From contig QXEO01001810.1 in the NCBI GenBank assembly GCA_007115705.1, positions 586,240-650,239 on the forward strand: a stretch of DNA of 64,000 bases. Direction: 5' to 3'. Shown piece after piece: positions 33,795-43,373 of the stretch (the stretch's first letter is position 1; each line of letters begins with the position of its first letter). The notes below the pieces were generated by a model. The model saw only the letters and a program-made list of their open reading frames with translations. It was not told where the DNA came from and did no database searches. This DNA comes from Dactylis glomerata. Taxonomy: Eukaryota > Streptophyta > Magnoliopsida > Poales > Poaceae. The position numbers and the translations under genes are program-made.

Positions 33795-34127
33795 CTGCCT
33801 CATCCTCACGCGCGTGCACCGCTTCGCCCCCAACTTCCCTTTCACTCGGATCTTCGAGAGATTCAGGGACGATGCTCCTGGGAGGGCAGCTAAGGAGACT
33901 AATCAGGCCCTGTGGCCGGGGTAGTCGCCCAGCTTCTGCAGCGGATTAATCGCCGTGTGTCCGGGACTTGAGCCCCCGGGCCTTTTTACCATGTTCTCCT
34001 GTTCCTGCACTCTGTTCTCGATTTTTTTTGCACATTTGTACATATATACATTATTTTGATGATGTAGTTATGTTCTGGATGCCATGCTGATGTCATATGC
34101 CATCTATACAACCTGAGGATGTATGCA
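33795..34127 (+). pseudogene. 'Putative gypsy-type transposon' gene, block 3 (C-terminus)
   Basis: If E2 and one GTTGG copy are ignored, the block 2 frame continues here without a shift. It reads LTRVHRFAPNFPFTRIFERF and ends at TAG 33922-33924. This shows that E2 inserted into the coding region of one gene. The remaining 200 bp look like 3' untranslated sequence, AT-rich near 34020-34060. E3 begins at about 34128. Confidence 0.55.
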
Positions 34128-35101
34128 TGATGTCTCACAGGACCTGTTGGGAAACCCCAAGAGGAAGGTATGATGAGCACAACAGTAAGTTTTCCCTCAG
34201 CATAAAACCAAAGTTTAATCGACCAATATGAGAAAGAAATCACTTCTGAAGGTTATTTCTATCTGAATCTGGCAGGGCGCACAACCGGTGCCAGCAGCAA
34301 CATGGAACCCGCACACAACACAACCAAAATACTTTGCCCCAACTTACAGTGAGGTTGTCAATCTCACTGGTTTTGCTGAAAATAAAGGATTAAACATGTA
34401 GTGTGGAAAGAGATGTTTGTTTGCAGTGAAATAAAGATGATCTTGATCATGTAGGGCAGCTCACAAGATCTAAACATGAAGCACATGGTGGAGAAGACAT
34501 CTATCTAGCTACTGCTATGGACCCATAGTCCAAGGTAGACTACTCACTCATCGCGCCAGAGGCAAGCATGGCGATGAAGAAAGCCTCCGGTGGTGATTCC
34601 CCTCTCCGGCAGGGTGCCGAGAAGAGCTTCTGGACCCTCCCGATCTCGCGGCGACGACGGCGGCGACTTGCAGTATGTTTTCTGAAAAATTGATCGGGGG
34701 CTTAGGATTTTCTCGCCGAGGAGAATATATAGGCGGAAGGGCGGTATCAGGAGGTGGGCTAGGTGGCCCCACCACCTGGTGGCGCGGCCAGGGGCTAGGC
34801 CGCGCCGCCCTATGGTGTGGCTGGCCCCTGGCTCCCCTCCGTCTCTGCTTTGGACTCCATCTCGTGTCGGGAAAAATAGGAACTTCAGCTTTTGTTTTGT
34901 CCAATTCCGAGAATATTTCCTATATAACTTTTCTGAAACACAAAAACAGCAGAAAACAGGGAACTGGCACTGTGGCATCTCGTTAATAGGTTAGTTTCGG
35001 AAAATGCATAAAAACGCCATGAAGTGTAACAAAACACAAAGCAAATGGTGCATAAACAAGCATGGAGCATCAAAAATTATAGATACGTTGGAGACGTATC
35101 A
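34128..35101 (-). repeat. E3 3' LTR, internally deleted
   Basis: Aligns to both ends of 38595-40198 but misses its middle (junction about 34430, ...GAAATAAAGATGATCTTG). The first ~20 bp align poorly, so the exact left end is uncertain. Confidence 0.8.
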
Positions 35102-37824
35102 AGCATCCCCAAGTTTAACTCCTGCACGTCCTCGAGTAGGTAAGTGATAACAAAACAAAAAAAAATTAGGTGCCATGCACCAACACAATCTTGAGCAAAC
35201 GATGAAAGCATTGAGTGCTGAGATCAAAGTACTCTAAACATGGGCATAAAAGACATAATCTTGCAAAGAAAACTTAGCAACCGTGTTATAACATGAAAAG
35301 TAACACAAACGAAAGATCATGAGTAATAATGCATTGAAAGTCAAGTGTGTGTTTCGAGCATATAGAAAAACATAGCAAAGTGGTTTTCAGCTTGTCCTTC
35401 ATGGAGTAGGAAAACATAAATGCATAGGACACCTTCAAGTTTAAGAGGGTGACTAGATACAAATAATTTAAGAACAAGCAAAACCATAATCATGAATCAA
35501 TTAATAATAAATTTTGGGACTATGCACATTATACTCAGAATGACAACTATGCTCTCTTAGACGGTGCATAAAGGTAGAAGGTGAAGACTCAATAAAAAGT
35601 AAAAGAAAGGCCCTTCATAGAGGGAAGCAGGGATTAAACATGTGCTAGAGCTTTTCATTTATAAAATAGAGATAAAAAAATTGTTTTTAAGAGGTGGTTG
35701 TTCTTGTCAACGACTGGCATTGGGGTTCTTACTATCTTCCATACTAAGAAAGTTTTGAGAGAGATTGGCACATTTGTGCTCTTTTATAAAGCTTGGCACT
35801 CCTCCCCACTTTTTCTTTCACAAACCATGGCTAACCGATTCCATCGGGTGCCCACCAACTTTCACATACCATGGAGGACTGCCTCTTTTTTTTCTTTTCT
35901 TTTTTCCTTTTTTTCCTTTTTTTTGAAATATAACAATATGAATGATAGCAAATCCGACCACTACGTCCCCATGAGCTGAAAACAATGTCACAAAATGAGA
36001 AGTATTTTGAAGGTTTTTTGAAAGGTAGCACATGAAAATTTACTTGGAATGGCTTGAAAATACCATGCATAGGAATTTATAGTGGGCTCTTTGGAATAAA
36101 CTTGGTTTTTGGTAGTTGGATGCACGAGACGTATTCCCTCTCAGTACAGATGAAGGCTAGCAAAAGACTGGGAGCGACCAACTAAGAGAGCAATAACGAC
36201 CAAAATCATGCATAGCGACAAAACATCATTAACCAAAGCATAAAGTGGTATCACAAGTCAAAAACCAAATGATCATAGGGGCTTGAGGCAACTTGTTAAA
36301 GCCAAACATGGTGTCAGCATGCGCCAAGTCAACCCAAATAAAGGATTAAAGGAGAAAACCACAATAATATGCTCCCATATAATAAAAACAATGCATGATT
36401 CTTTCAAAGGCACATTAAGCAATCTCAGTCATTTGAGACAAGTCATGCTACAGCAAAAATTACTAAGCATACTATCAAAATAACATCAAGCATGACATGT
36501 AAAATTCTAAGCCACAGTCTAAACAAGCTCCCATTTGTACCACTATAGTCATAAAACTTTTTTTATCTTTTCCAACACCAATCAACCTTTTTGTAACAAC
36601 TCTTAAAGATGAAAACCAACATAGAACAGAGGTCTAAATACACCTTTATACAAAGAAATAACAAGATCTAAACAAAAATCAAGGCAAAAAAGAAAGCTAA
36701 ACGCAGTACTAGAAAAAGAGAACACTCGTTAAAAGGAAAGAGTGAGAACTAGAGTGTTCTTGGCAATAAAAAATGGAGTGTGTCTTCTCCAAAAAAAACA
36801 TGTTGGGGTCCAACCATTTATTGCAGCAAGCAAAAAAAAGAAAACTGAAATGCGAAAATAAGGACGCTCCAAGAAAAACGCATAGAATACGAAGCAATAA
36901 AAATATTGTGTCTTGAAAGATGACCTGATTTTTGCCGATGAAGAAGGGGTGCCTCGGGGCATCCCCAAGATTTGACGCTTGTACCTCTTGGATATTTATT
37001 GGGGTGACATGGGCATCCCCAGCTTGAGCTTTTGTCCATACTTCATCTCATCTCATCATTCTCCTTTCCCTACACTTGAAAACTTCCTTCATACAAAACT
37101 TTACACAATTCTATTAGCATCATTAGTGTAAGCATGATAGTAAATCTACTCTTTTGGTTCAGTTTCAACTCAAGTATAACACCCATTAAAGAATAATCTA
37201 CTGTAGGAACTTCGTCAAAAGTTCTGTGATCGAAAGAACTAAAAAAGAAAGTGATCAAGAGGTAAACACAAATAGTGGCAGAAATCTGTCAAAACAGAAC
37301 AGCTGGTAAAGATCAATTTTTTTGAAAATCTTCTGTTGCTCAAATCGAAAATTGTAAAACTAATGAAAGTTTGGCAATAAGCTGGGGCATGTGTACAAGA
37401 AATCGCAGATGAAAAAGATGTTCTGAGAATTTTCACGAATTTTTACGGTACAGCGCAGAAATCTGTTTGAGGACAGCAACTTCCCCAAATCTTACCTTCC
37501 TCCAATTAGAGGTTCCTCTTGGCACAAAACCAAAATAAAAATGATAAGGAGAGGTCATTGCAGTAGTAATAACTTCCAAGACTCAACAAAAAGAAAAACT
37601 ACTGAAAATAAAACATTGGGTTATCTCCTAAGAGTGCTTTTCTTTAATGCCTTTGAGCTAGGCGCAGAAAGTGGAAATCAAGTATTTTCAAACGAAGCAT
37701 TGAGATCAATTGTTTCCTCAAAAACACCACTTGCCACACTAGGCACTTTAGACGCCTCCGAAGATGATTCAACCTGCAAATCACTCTTAGTTGAACTAAA
37801 AGTTTTACCAATCTTAAAAACATG
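35102..37824 (-). other. E3 internal non-coding region
   Basis: Follows E1 7803-10330 closely: polypurine region at 35102-35140, pyrimidine-rich tract at 35880-35930, and GGGCATCCCCAAG repeats near 36950-37020. No gene is seen except short broken frames. Confidence 0.7.
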
Positions 37825-38507
37825 CTACGGTTTTGGCACAGACACCTTGGGAACATACATAATTTTTTTCTCTTTTCCAACAAAAGCTTTCTCCTTCTTA
37901 AATTTAAGAGAAGAGAAAATTGAACTTAAAGTTTCCATAGACTCCTCTAATTTACCCATCCTGAGGTTTTGACTATCATGGATAGTGCTAGCCTCTAAAG
38001 CAGTGATTCTTTTACCGATACTTTTTATCGATTCATTAACCTGGCTAGCGTTATCAAGGCGATTTGGCAAACCTTTCTCTAAAGAGCTTAGTTTTTCTAT
38101 AACTTCCTCCAAAGTGATCTCAGTTTTAACAACATGAATAGGTGGTACTCGCACTAAACTTTCAATTAAAGTGCATGCTTCCAAAGCAGGAGTACCTAGA
38201 AAATTACCCCCTGCGAGAGTATCAAGAACGTACCTATTCCAACTAGATATACCAACATAAAAATTCCTAAGGAGGATCATGGTAGAATGCTTTTTGTACA
38301 TCTATGATTTGCATTACTAATTCGGTACCAAGCATCTTTCAAACTTTCTCCTCCTTGTTGCTTAAAAGTATGAACCTCAACTTCAGGATTACTCGTTCTA
38401 GCAAAACTAAAAGCAGACAAGCAAAAATAACAACTATAAAGGAACTGATTTTTTTTGTATTTTCGATAAAAAGATGCAAATAAAAATAAAGTAAAGGAAA
38501 TAAGCAA
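37825..38507 (-). pseudogene. E3 gag remnant (Athila-like)
   Basis: Two overlapping minus-strand frames form one broken gag. The upstream one contains KQQGGESLKDAWYRI, like the GESLxxAW motif of Gypsy gag (Retrotrans_gag). The downstream one (38301-37825) contains NFYVGISSWNRYVLD and GGNFLGTPALEACTLIESL, followed by a coiled-coil-like stretch. A frameshift lies near 38290. The N- and C-terminal parts of gag are missing or unreadable. Confidence 0.6.
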
Positions 38508-38565
38508 AACAATAACAAAGAAAAAGATTGGAAGCGAGAGACTCCCCTTGCAGAAATCCTCTTTC

Positions 38566-38583
38566 TCCCTGGCAACGGCGCCA
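38566..38583 (-). other. E3 primer-binding site, one mismatch
   Basis: The minus strand reads TGGCGCCGTTGCCAGGGA, one base from the tRNA-Asp site in E1, E2 and E4. The change is on the C-to-T/G-to-A path expected from cytosine deamination. Confidence 0.8.
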
Positions 38584-38594
38584 GAAAAATTGCT

Positions 38595-40198
38595 TGATAG
38601 TGCTTGTTAGGCACCCAGTTAGGAACCCCAAGAGGAAGGTATGATGAGCACATCAGCAAGTCTTTCCTCAGTATGAAACCGAGGTTTATCAAACCAGTAG
38701 GAGAAAGAACCAACTTCCGAAGGTTGATGCTCGCTGGCTTGTCGACAGCTCTATAGAATTTATATATGGCGCCTTATCTGGGGTGTAGCTTTGCACCAGC
38801 AGCAACGTGGAACCTGCACACAACACAACCAAAGTACTTTGCCCCAACTTACAGTGAGGTTGTCAACCTCGCCGGTTTGATTTAAACAAAGGATTAAACG
38901 TATCGTGTGGTAAAAGATAGTAGTTTGCAAGAATGTAAATAATACGAGTAAATAGTAAACGGTAATAAGAATGTAAAAGAATGGACCGGGGTCCACAGTT
39001 CACTAGAGGTGTCTCTCCATAAGATAAATAACATGCTGGGTAAACAAATTACAGTTGGGCAATTGATAGAATAAAGAAAGCATACAAATGTCATGAGGAT
39101 CACTATGAGATTCACTTGGGCATTACAACATAATACATAGACCGTAATCCAACTGCATCTATGACTAATAATCCACCCGCCGGATATCATCCGAACAACC
39201 GTTGGGTATTAAGTTGCAAGCAACAGATTATTGCCTTAAGCAAAGTGTGTAATGTAAACAATACGAATGTCCTTGAACACAAGATTGTTGTTTTCTCCCT
39301 AGTAGCAACAACACATCTATAACTTTAGAGGTTTTTGTCACTCCCCCAAGTTACTAGAGGCATGAACCCACTATCGAGCATAACTACTCCCTCTTGGAGT
39401 CACTAGCATCTACTCTGCCAAGATATCTACTAGCAACGGAGAGCATGCAAGATCATAAACAACATAGAGATGATAAATCAATAAATCAACTTGACAAAGT
39501 ACTTAATATTCATCGGATCCCAACAAACACAACATGTAGAATTACATAACGATGATCAGGATCATGATAGGCAGCTCACAAGATCTAAACATGAAGAACA
39601 TGGAGGAGAAGACATCCATCTAGCTATTGCTATGGACCCGTAGTCCAAGGTAGACTACTCACACATCACTCCAGAGGCAGGCATGGTGATGAAGAAGGCC
39701 TCCGGTGGAGATTCCCCTCTCCGACAGGGTGCGGGAAGAGCTTCTAGACCCTCCCGATCTCGTGTCGATGATGGTGGCGGCTTGCAGTATGTTTTCTGGA
39801 AAATTGATCAGGGGCTTACGGTTTTCTTGCTGAGGAGAATATATAGGCGGAAGGGCAGTGTCAGGAGGTGGGCCAGGTGGCCCCACCACCTGGTGGCGCG
39901 GCCAGGGGCTAGGCCGCGCTGCCCTATGGTGTGGCTGGCCCCTGGCTCCCCTTCGTCTCTGCTTTGGACACCGTCTCATGTCGGAAAAAATAGGAATTTC
40001 GGCTGTTGTTTCGTCCAATTCTGAGAATATTTCTTGTGCAAAACAGTAGAAAACAGGGAACTGGCACTGTGGCATCTTGTTAATAGGTTAGATCCAGAAA
40101 ATGCATAAAAACGCCATGAAGTGTAACAAAACACAAAGCAAATGGTGCATAAACAAGCATGGAGCATCAAAAATTATAGATATATTGGAGACATATCA
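38595..40198 (-). repeat. E3 5' LTR
   Basis: From TGATAGTGCTTG to GAGACATATCA on the plus strand, 1,604 bp. It is the same LTR family as E1 and E2. Confidence 0.9.
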
Positions 40199-40440
40199 GT
40201 CGACGCGACATAAAGTCATCATCGTCGATTCGAAAGGTGTCAATGCTATAGAGCAGAGTCGATGCGGCGGACTAGAGTCAATGCAGCATAAGGTCATCGG
40301 TGTCGAGCCGGAATATGTCGAGCCAGAGTCGACGTAGCAGACGAGGAGCTGTCGAAAGGTGTCGGTGCTGTGGACCAGAGGCAACACGGCGTAAAGTCAT
40401 CGGCGTCGAGCCGGGAGGTGTCGAATACTGCGGACCAGAG
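40199..40440. repeat. Tandem repeat array 1 (~60-bp unit)
   Basis: About four degenerate copies built from the words GTCGACG, TAAAGTCATC, GTGTCGAGCCGG and GGACCAGAGTC. They begin directly at the E3 edge. Confidence 0.7.
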
Positions 40441-40489
40441 TCGACGTAGCGGACAGAGTGCAGTTGGCAACATTGAAGACTCTTGAGGT

Positions 40490-40770
40490 TAACAGCATAA
40501 GGCGCATCCCTCGAGCGTGTTGCTAACACCGGGTGCAAAAAGAGTGAATGCTAAGGGTAGCATGTAAGTGTAGCCCCCGAGCGTGTTGCTAGCATCGGGT
40601 TGGAAGGCGCAGCCCTTGAGCGATTTGCCAACGTCGGGTGAATATAAAAATTCCAATGCGAAGCGCAGCCCCCAAGCGTGTTGCCAACGCCGGGCGAATA
40701 AATGACAATATGAGGTGCAGCCCCGGAGCGTGTTGCCAATGTCAGGTGAATGTAAGAGTGGAAATAGCAA
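40490..40770. repeat. Tandem repeat array 2 (GAGCGTGTTGC words)
   Basis: Five irregular copies of CAGCCCCCGAGCGTGTTGC-like sequence followed by AACGCCGGGTGAAT-like sequence, 45-75 bp apart. Confidence 0.75.
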
Positions 40771-40829
40771 TACCCCAAAGTGTGTCGGGAGAAGGCGTGG
40801 TACCTGACGCGTCCATCAGGATATGCAAT

Positions 40830-41165
40830 GCGTCCGTAGGTACGGAAATTATCTCAGTAGAGCGCGTATAGCTACATTGCTGGCCCAACAGTGTTGTTAA
40901 CTGTGGACTTAATGCGTCCGTAGGTACAGAAATTGTCTTACAAAAGCGCGTATAGCTGCGTTACCGGGCCAACAGTGTTGTCAAATGTGGACTTAATGCG
41001 TCCGTAGGTATGGAAATTGTCTTAGCAGAGCGCATATAGCTACGTTACCGAGCCAACGGTGTTGTCCACTGTGGACTTAAAGCGTCTGTAGGTACAGAAA
41101 TTGTCTCAGCAGAGCGCGTATAGCTGCGTTGCCGGGCCAACAGTGATGTCAACTGTGGACTTGAT
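40830..41165. repeat. Tandem repeat array 3 (four 84-bp units)
   Basis: Units start GCGTC(C/T)GTAGGTA at 40830, 40914, 40998 and 41082, exactly 84 bp apart. Each carries AGCGC(G/A)TATAGCT and GTGGACTT. Period read directly from the sequence. Confidence 0.92.
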
Positions 41166-41809
41166 TTTGTGTTGGGTGCACCGCACCAGAATGTGTCTGC
41201 GATGAAATTGATCCCTGCAGTCGAGGAGGTAAGTACCTCAGACTCGATGATCTGTGGAAAAATCAACACATGTAAAGCATAGCCCAAGATTGTGTTGCTA
41301 ACGCCGGGTTCTATAATAATGTAAAAGCAAAGATCCCAAGCATCGGGTGCTGAACGCATTGAAAGCATATAGAAAGTATTGAAACTAGTCGACTCATAGT
41401 TGAGGAAAACTTAGCTTTGATATTTTCTCCCGGGGTGACCCCTAACTTTTTGTGGCGTATCTCTCGTTGTTGTCTTTCCAATGGCGGTGGTCTCATGTCG
41501 TTTGGACACTCCTGACGAAAGTTATTACAGTTCAGCATCAGGCTATTTTACCTATCAGAAAAGTCTTTCCAGCATTGGCTCTGAGGGAGTCCAAGTGTGT
41601 CGGAGCACTCAATGAAGTCATCGGCTCCGCGGGAGTCGAAGGAAGTAGCACCCGAAAGCCATCGGCTTGCTGGGAGTCGAAGAATCTTGATGTGGAAGTC
41701 AAAATTCCTTGTCACGGGATTCAAAGAATCTTGACGCGGAGGTCAAAAGTCCTTGGTGCGATGACGGCGGGTGTAGCAGTCGAAGATCTTGGCTCGATGA
41801 CGGCGAGGT
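41166..41809. other. Transposon spacer between repeat arrays
   Basis: No gene recognised. GC-moderate sequence, with some CGGGAGTCGAAG-like repeated words near 41625-41690, leads into array 4. Confidence 0.5.
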
Positions 41810-42165
41810 TGAATTTATTAATGACGGCGGGGTCAAATTTCTTGACGACGGCGGGGTCGAATTTCTTGACGATGGCGGGGTCGAATTTCTTGACGACGGT
41901 GGGGTCGAATTTCTTGACGACGGCGGGGTCGAATTTCTTGACGATGGTGGCGTAGAATTTCTTGACAATAGCGGGGTCGAATTTCTTGATGACGGTCTCC
42001 AACGTCTTGGCGACAGACTCGAAGGTCATGGCGATGGAGTTGAACATCTTGATGATGGACTCAAAGGTCATGGCGATGGACTCGAAGATCTTGGCGATGG
42101 ACTCAAACGTCTTGATGACATACTCAAAGGTCATGGCGACAGAGTCGAATATCTTGTCGATGGAT
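41810..42165. repeat. Tandem repeat array 4 (24-bp unit)
   Basis: About eight copies of a 24-bp unit (TTCTTGACGACGGCGGGGTC plus GAAT), 41815-41995, pass into diverged 24-bp units (GTCATGGCGATGGACTCGAA-like) up to about 42165. Because 24 is a multiple of 3, several frames stay open and encode 8-residue repeats. The open frames look like a by-product of the period. Confidence 0.92.
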
Positions 42166-42226
42166 CTGTTGTAGTGTTGATGAAGGGTGATGGAACCGGT
42201 GAACCCGTGGATCCAGTGCCTGTCTT

Positions 42227-42243
42227 CCCCACGGTCGGCGCCA
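42227..42243 (-). other. Gypsy primer-binding site (TGGCGCCGACCGTGGGG)
   Basis: Minus-strand TGGCGCCGACCGTGGGG, 2 nt from the LTR that follows. The form TGGCGCC-ACCGTGGGG is common in Tat-lineage Gypsy elements. A related site is at 56749-56766. Confidence 0.7.
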
Positions 42244-42245
42244 AT

Positions 42246-42724
42246 TGACGAGGTTTGTCCCCGGCAATGCCCATGTTTAAGGGCTTTTTATTCGTGGAGA
42301 GAGCATGGGCGCTGGCGAATTCGACGGCTTCAGACAGAAATAGGATGCACACGAGAGTTTACCCATGTTCGCCCCCCCGGAGGGTAAATACCTACATCCT
42401 GCTAGTCTGATCTTGTATTGCTTGTATAGTTGGAGCCATTACAATGGCGCGCAGATGAGATTTGGCTATGGTCGAAAAAGAGGCGTGTGCTAGCCTATGC
42501 GTGTGGGGGAGATGGGATCTATGCGAGATTAGATATCTACCTCTCTTGGCCTCCCCTCCTCGCTCTTATATGGGAGGCGAGGTCTCAGGATCCGGTCCAA
42601 GTCGGTTATAGGTGATTGCAAACCCTAATTAATCTTGGGCTTCTTGGGCTTTGAGTGGCCATCTTGTTCTTGTGCTGCAGCTGGTATGCCAATGATGAGG
42701 ACCCGAGGGGTCATTCCCTCGTCA
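42246..42724 (-). repeat. Gypsy LTR, 479 bp (TGACGAG...CTCGTCA)
   Basis: Ends are inverted (TGACGAG at 42246, CTCGTCA ending 42724), with the PBS just outside the left end, so the parent element runs to lower coordinates on the minus strand. The interior includes GTTTACCCATGTTCG and CCTACATCCTGCTAG, homologous to words in the LTR near 56860-56920. No partner LTR is in the window. The plus-strand transposon gene (5038-34127) may be this element's antisense ORF. Confidence 0.75.
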
Positions 42725-42744
42725 ACGAAAATGACGAATACCAT

Positions 42745-42763
42745 GCCCCTACCTGGCGCGCCA
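42745..42763 (-). other. Second Gypsy primer-binding site
   Basis: Minus-strand TGGCGCGCCAGGTAGGGGC, a type seen in Tat-like Gypsy elements, 2 nt from the LTR starting at 42766. The interior that should lie to its left is cut off by the 479-bp LTR element ending at 42724. Confidence 0.65.
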
Positions 42764-42765
42764 GA

Positions 42766-43373
42766 TGTTGTGGGTGCATCCATGGACACCGGGGGATACA
42801 CCCCCTAGGTTGTTTAGAAACTGGCACGGGTGAGACACCTTCGTCACTTCCAGAAAGCACACACAAAACACACATCGATTTTACCCTAGTTCCAGCTGCG
42901 AGAGGGGATCTCACGTAAAACCAGATGTCCAGCATGTCTGAGCTTGTTGAAGAAGATGTCGACGACGAGTGTACAAGGGCGCCGATGGATGTGCCTGGAG
43001 GCATCTACCCACCAGACTTGGCTATCGTATGCCTGATCTACTCCATCTCCCTCGAGGCGAAGGAGATAACTAGACAGATCTGGGAGCTAAGCTTCTCCCA
43101 GTTCTCTCTTGAGATCTTACAAGATGTAGATCTTGTAGATCTCTCCGCTCTTCTCCCTGAGTCTAAGTGTGTCGTCCTACTCTTTTGCCCTTTGTTTGAG
43201 CTATGAGTCTTTCTCTATCTCTGTTTATTCCCCTCTTCTGCCCACCGTGGCCTGGCCCTCCTTTTATACTCAAGGAGATACTACAGTGACCGGACTTCAT
43301 GTGTGGCAGATGTCACACAGCTTTGGGCAGTGGCCTAGGCCTCGAGCTGTCTTTCACTCCGCCTGGCGCGCTG
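42766..43373 (-). repeat. Gypsy LTR, left part (interrupted by E4)
   Basis: Begins TGTTGTGGGTGC next to the PBS and contains a TTTTATACTC promoter-like stretch near 43261. E4 interrupts it at the CGCTG target (43369-43373). The remainder should resume at 53931; its far end could not be fixed (a CAACA at 54515-54519 is one candidate). Confidence 0.6.

Larger units (their letters stand above)
34128..40198 (-). mobile_element. E3: Athila-like Gypsy LTR element, damaged
   Basis: A minus-strand element. Its 3' LTR (about 34128-35101) has lost about 600 bp internally, near 34430. The 5' LTR at 38595-40198 is full-length (1,604 bp). The PBS (38566-38583) has one change from the tRNA-Asp consensus. 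The interior keeps a frameshifted Athila-type gag remnant (37825-38507) and no pol. Flanks differ (ATGCA before 34128, GTCGA after 40198), so the two ends may have been brought together by recombination. Confidence 0.85.

Noticed and set aside
40199..42165. CRISPR-like array
   Set aside because: Repeats are contiguous or irregular with no unique spacers, and this is a plant nuclear region full of LTR elements.
41699..42248. Open frames of 8-residue repeats (DDGGVEFL and the like)
   Set aside because: They are by-products of a 24-bp tandem repeat and stay open on both strands; nothing suggests a real repeat protein.
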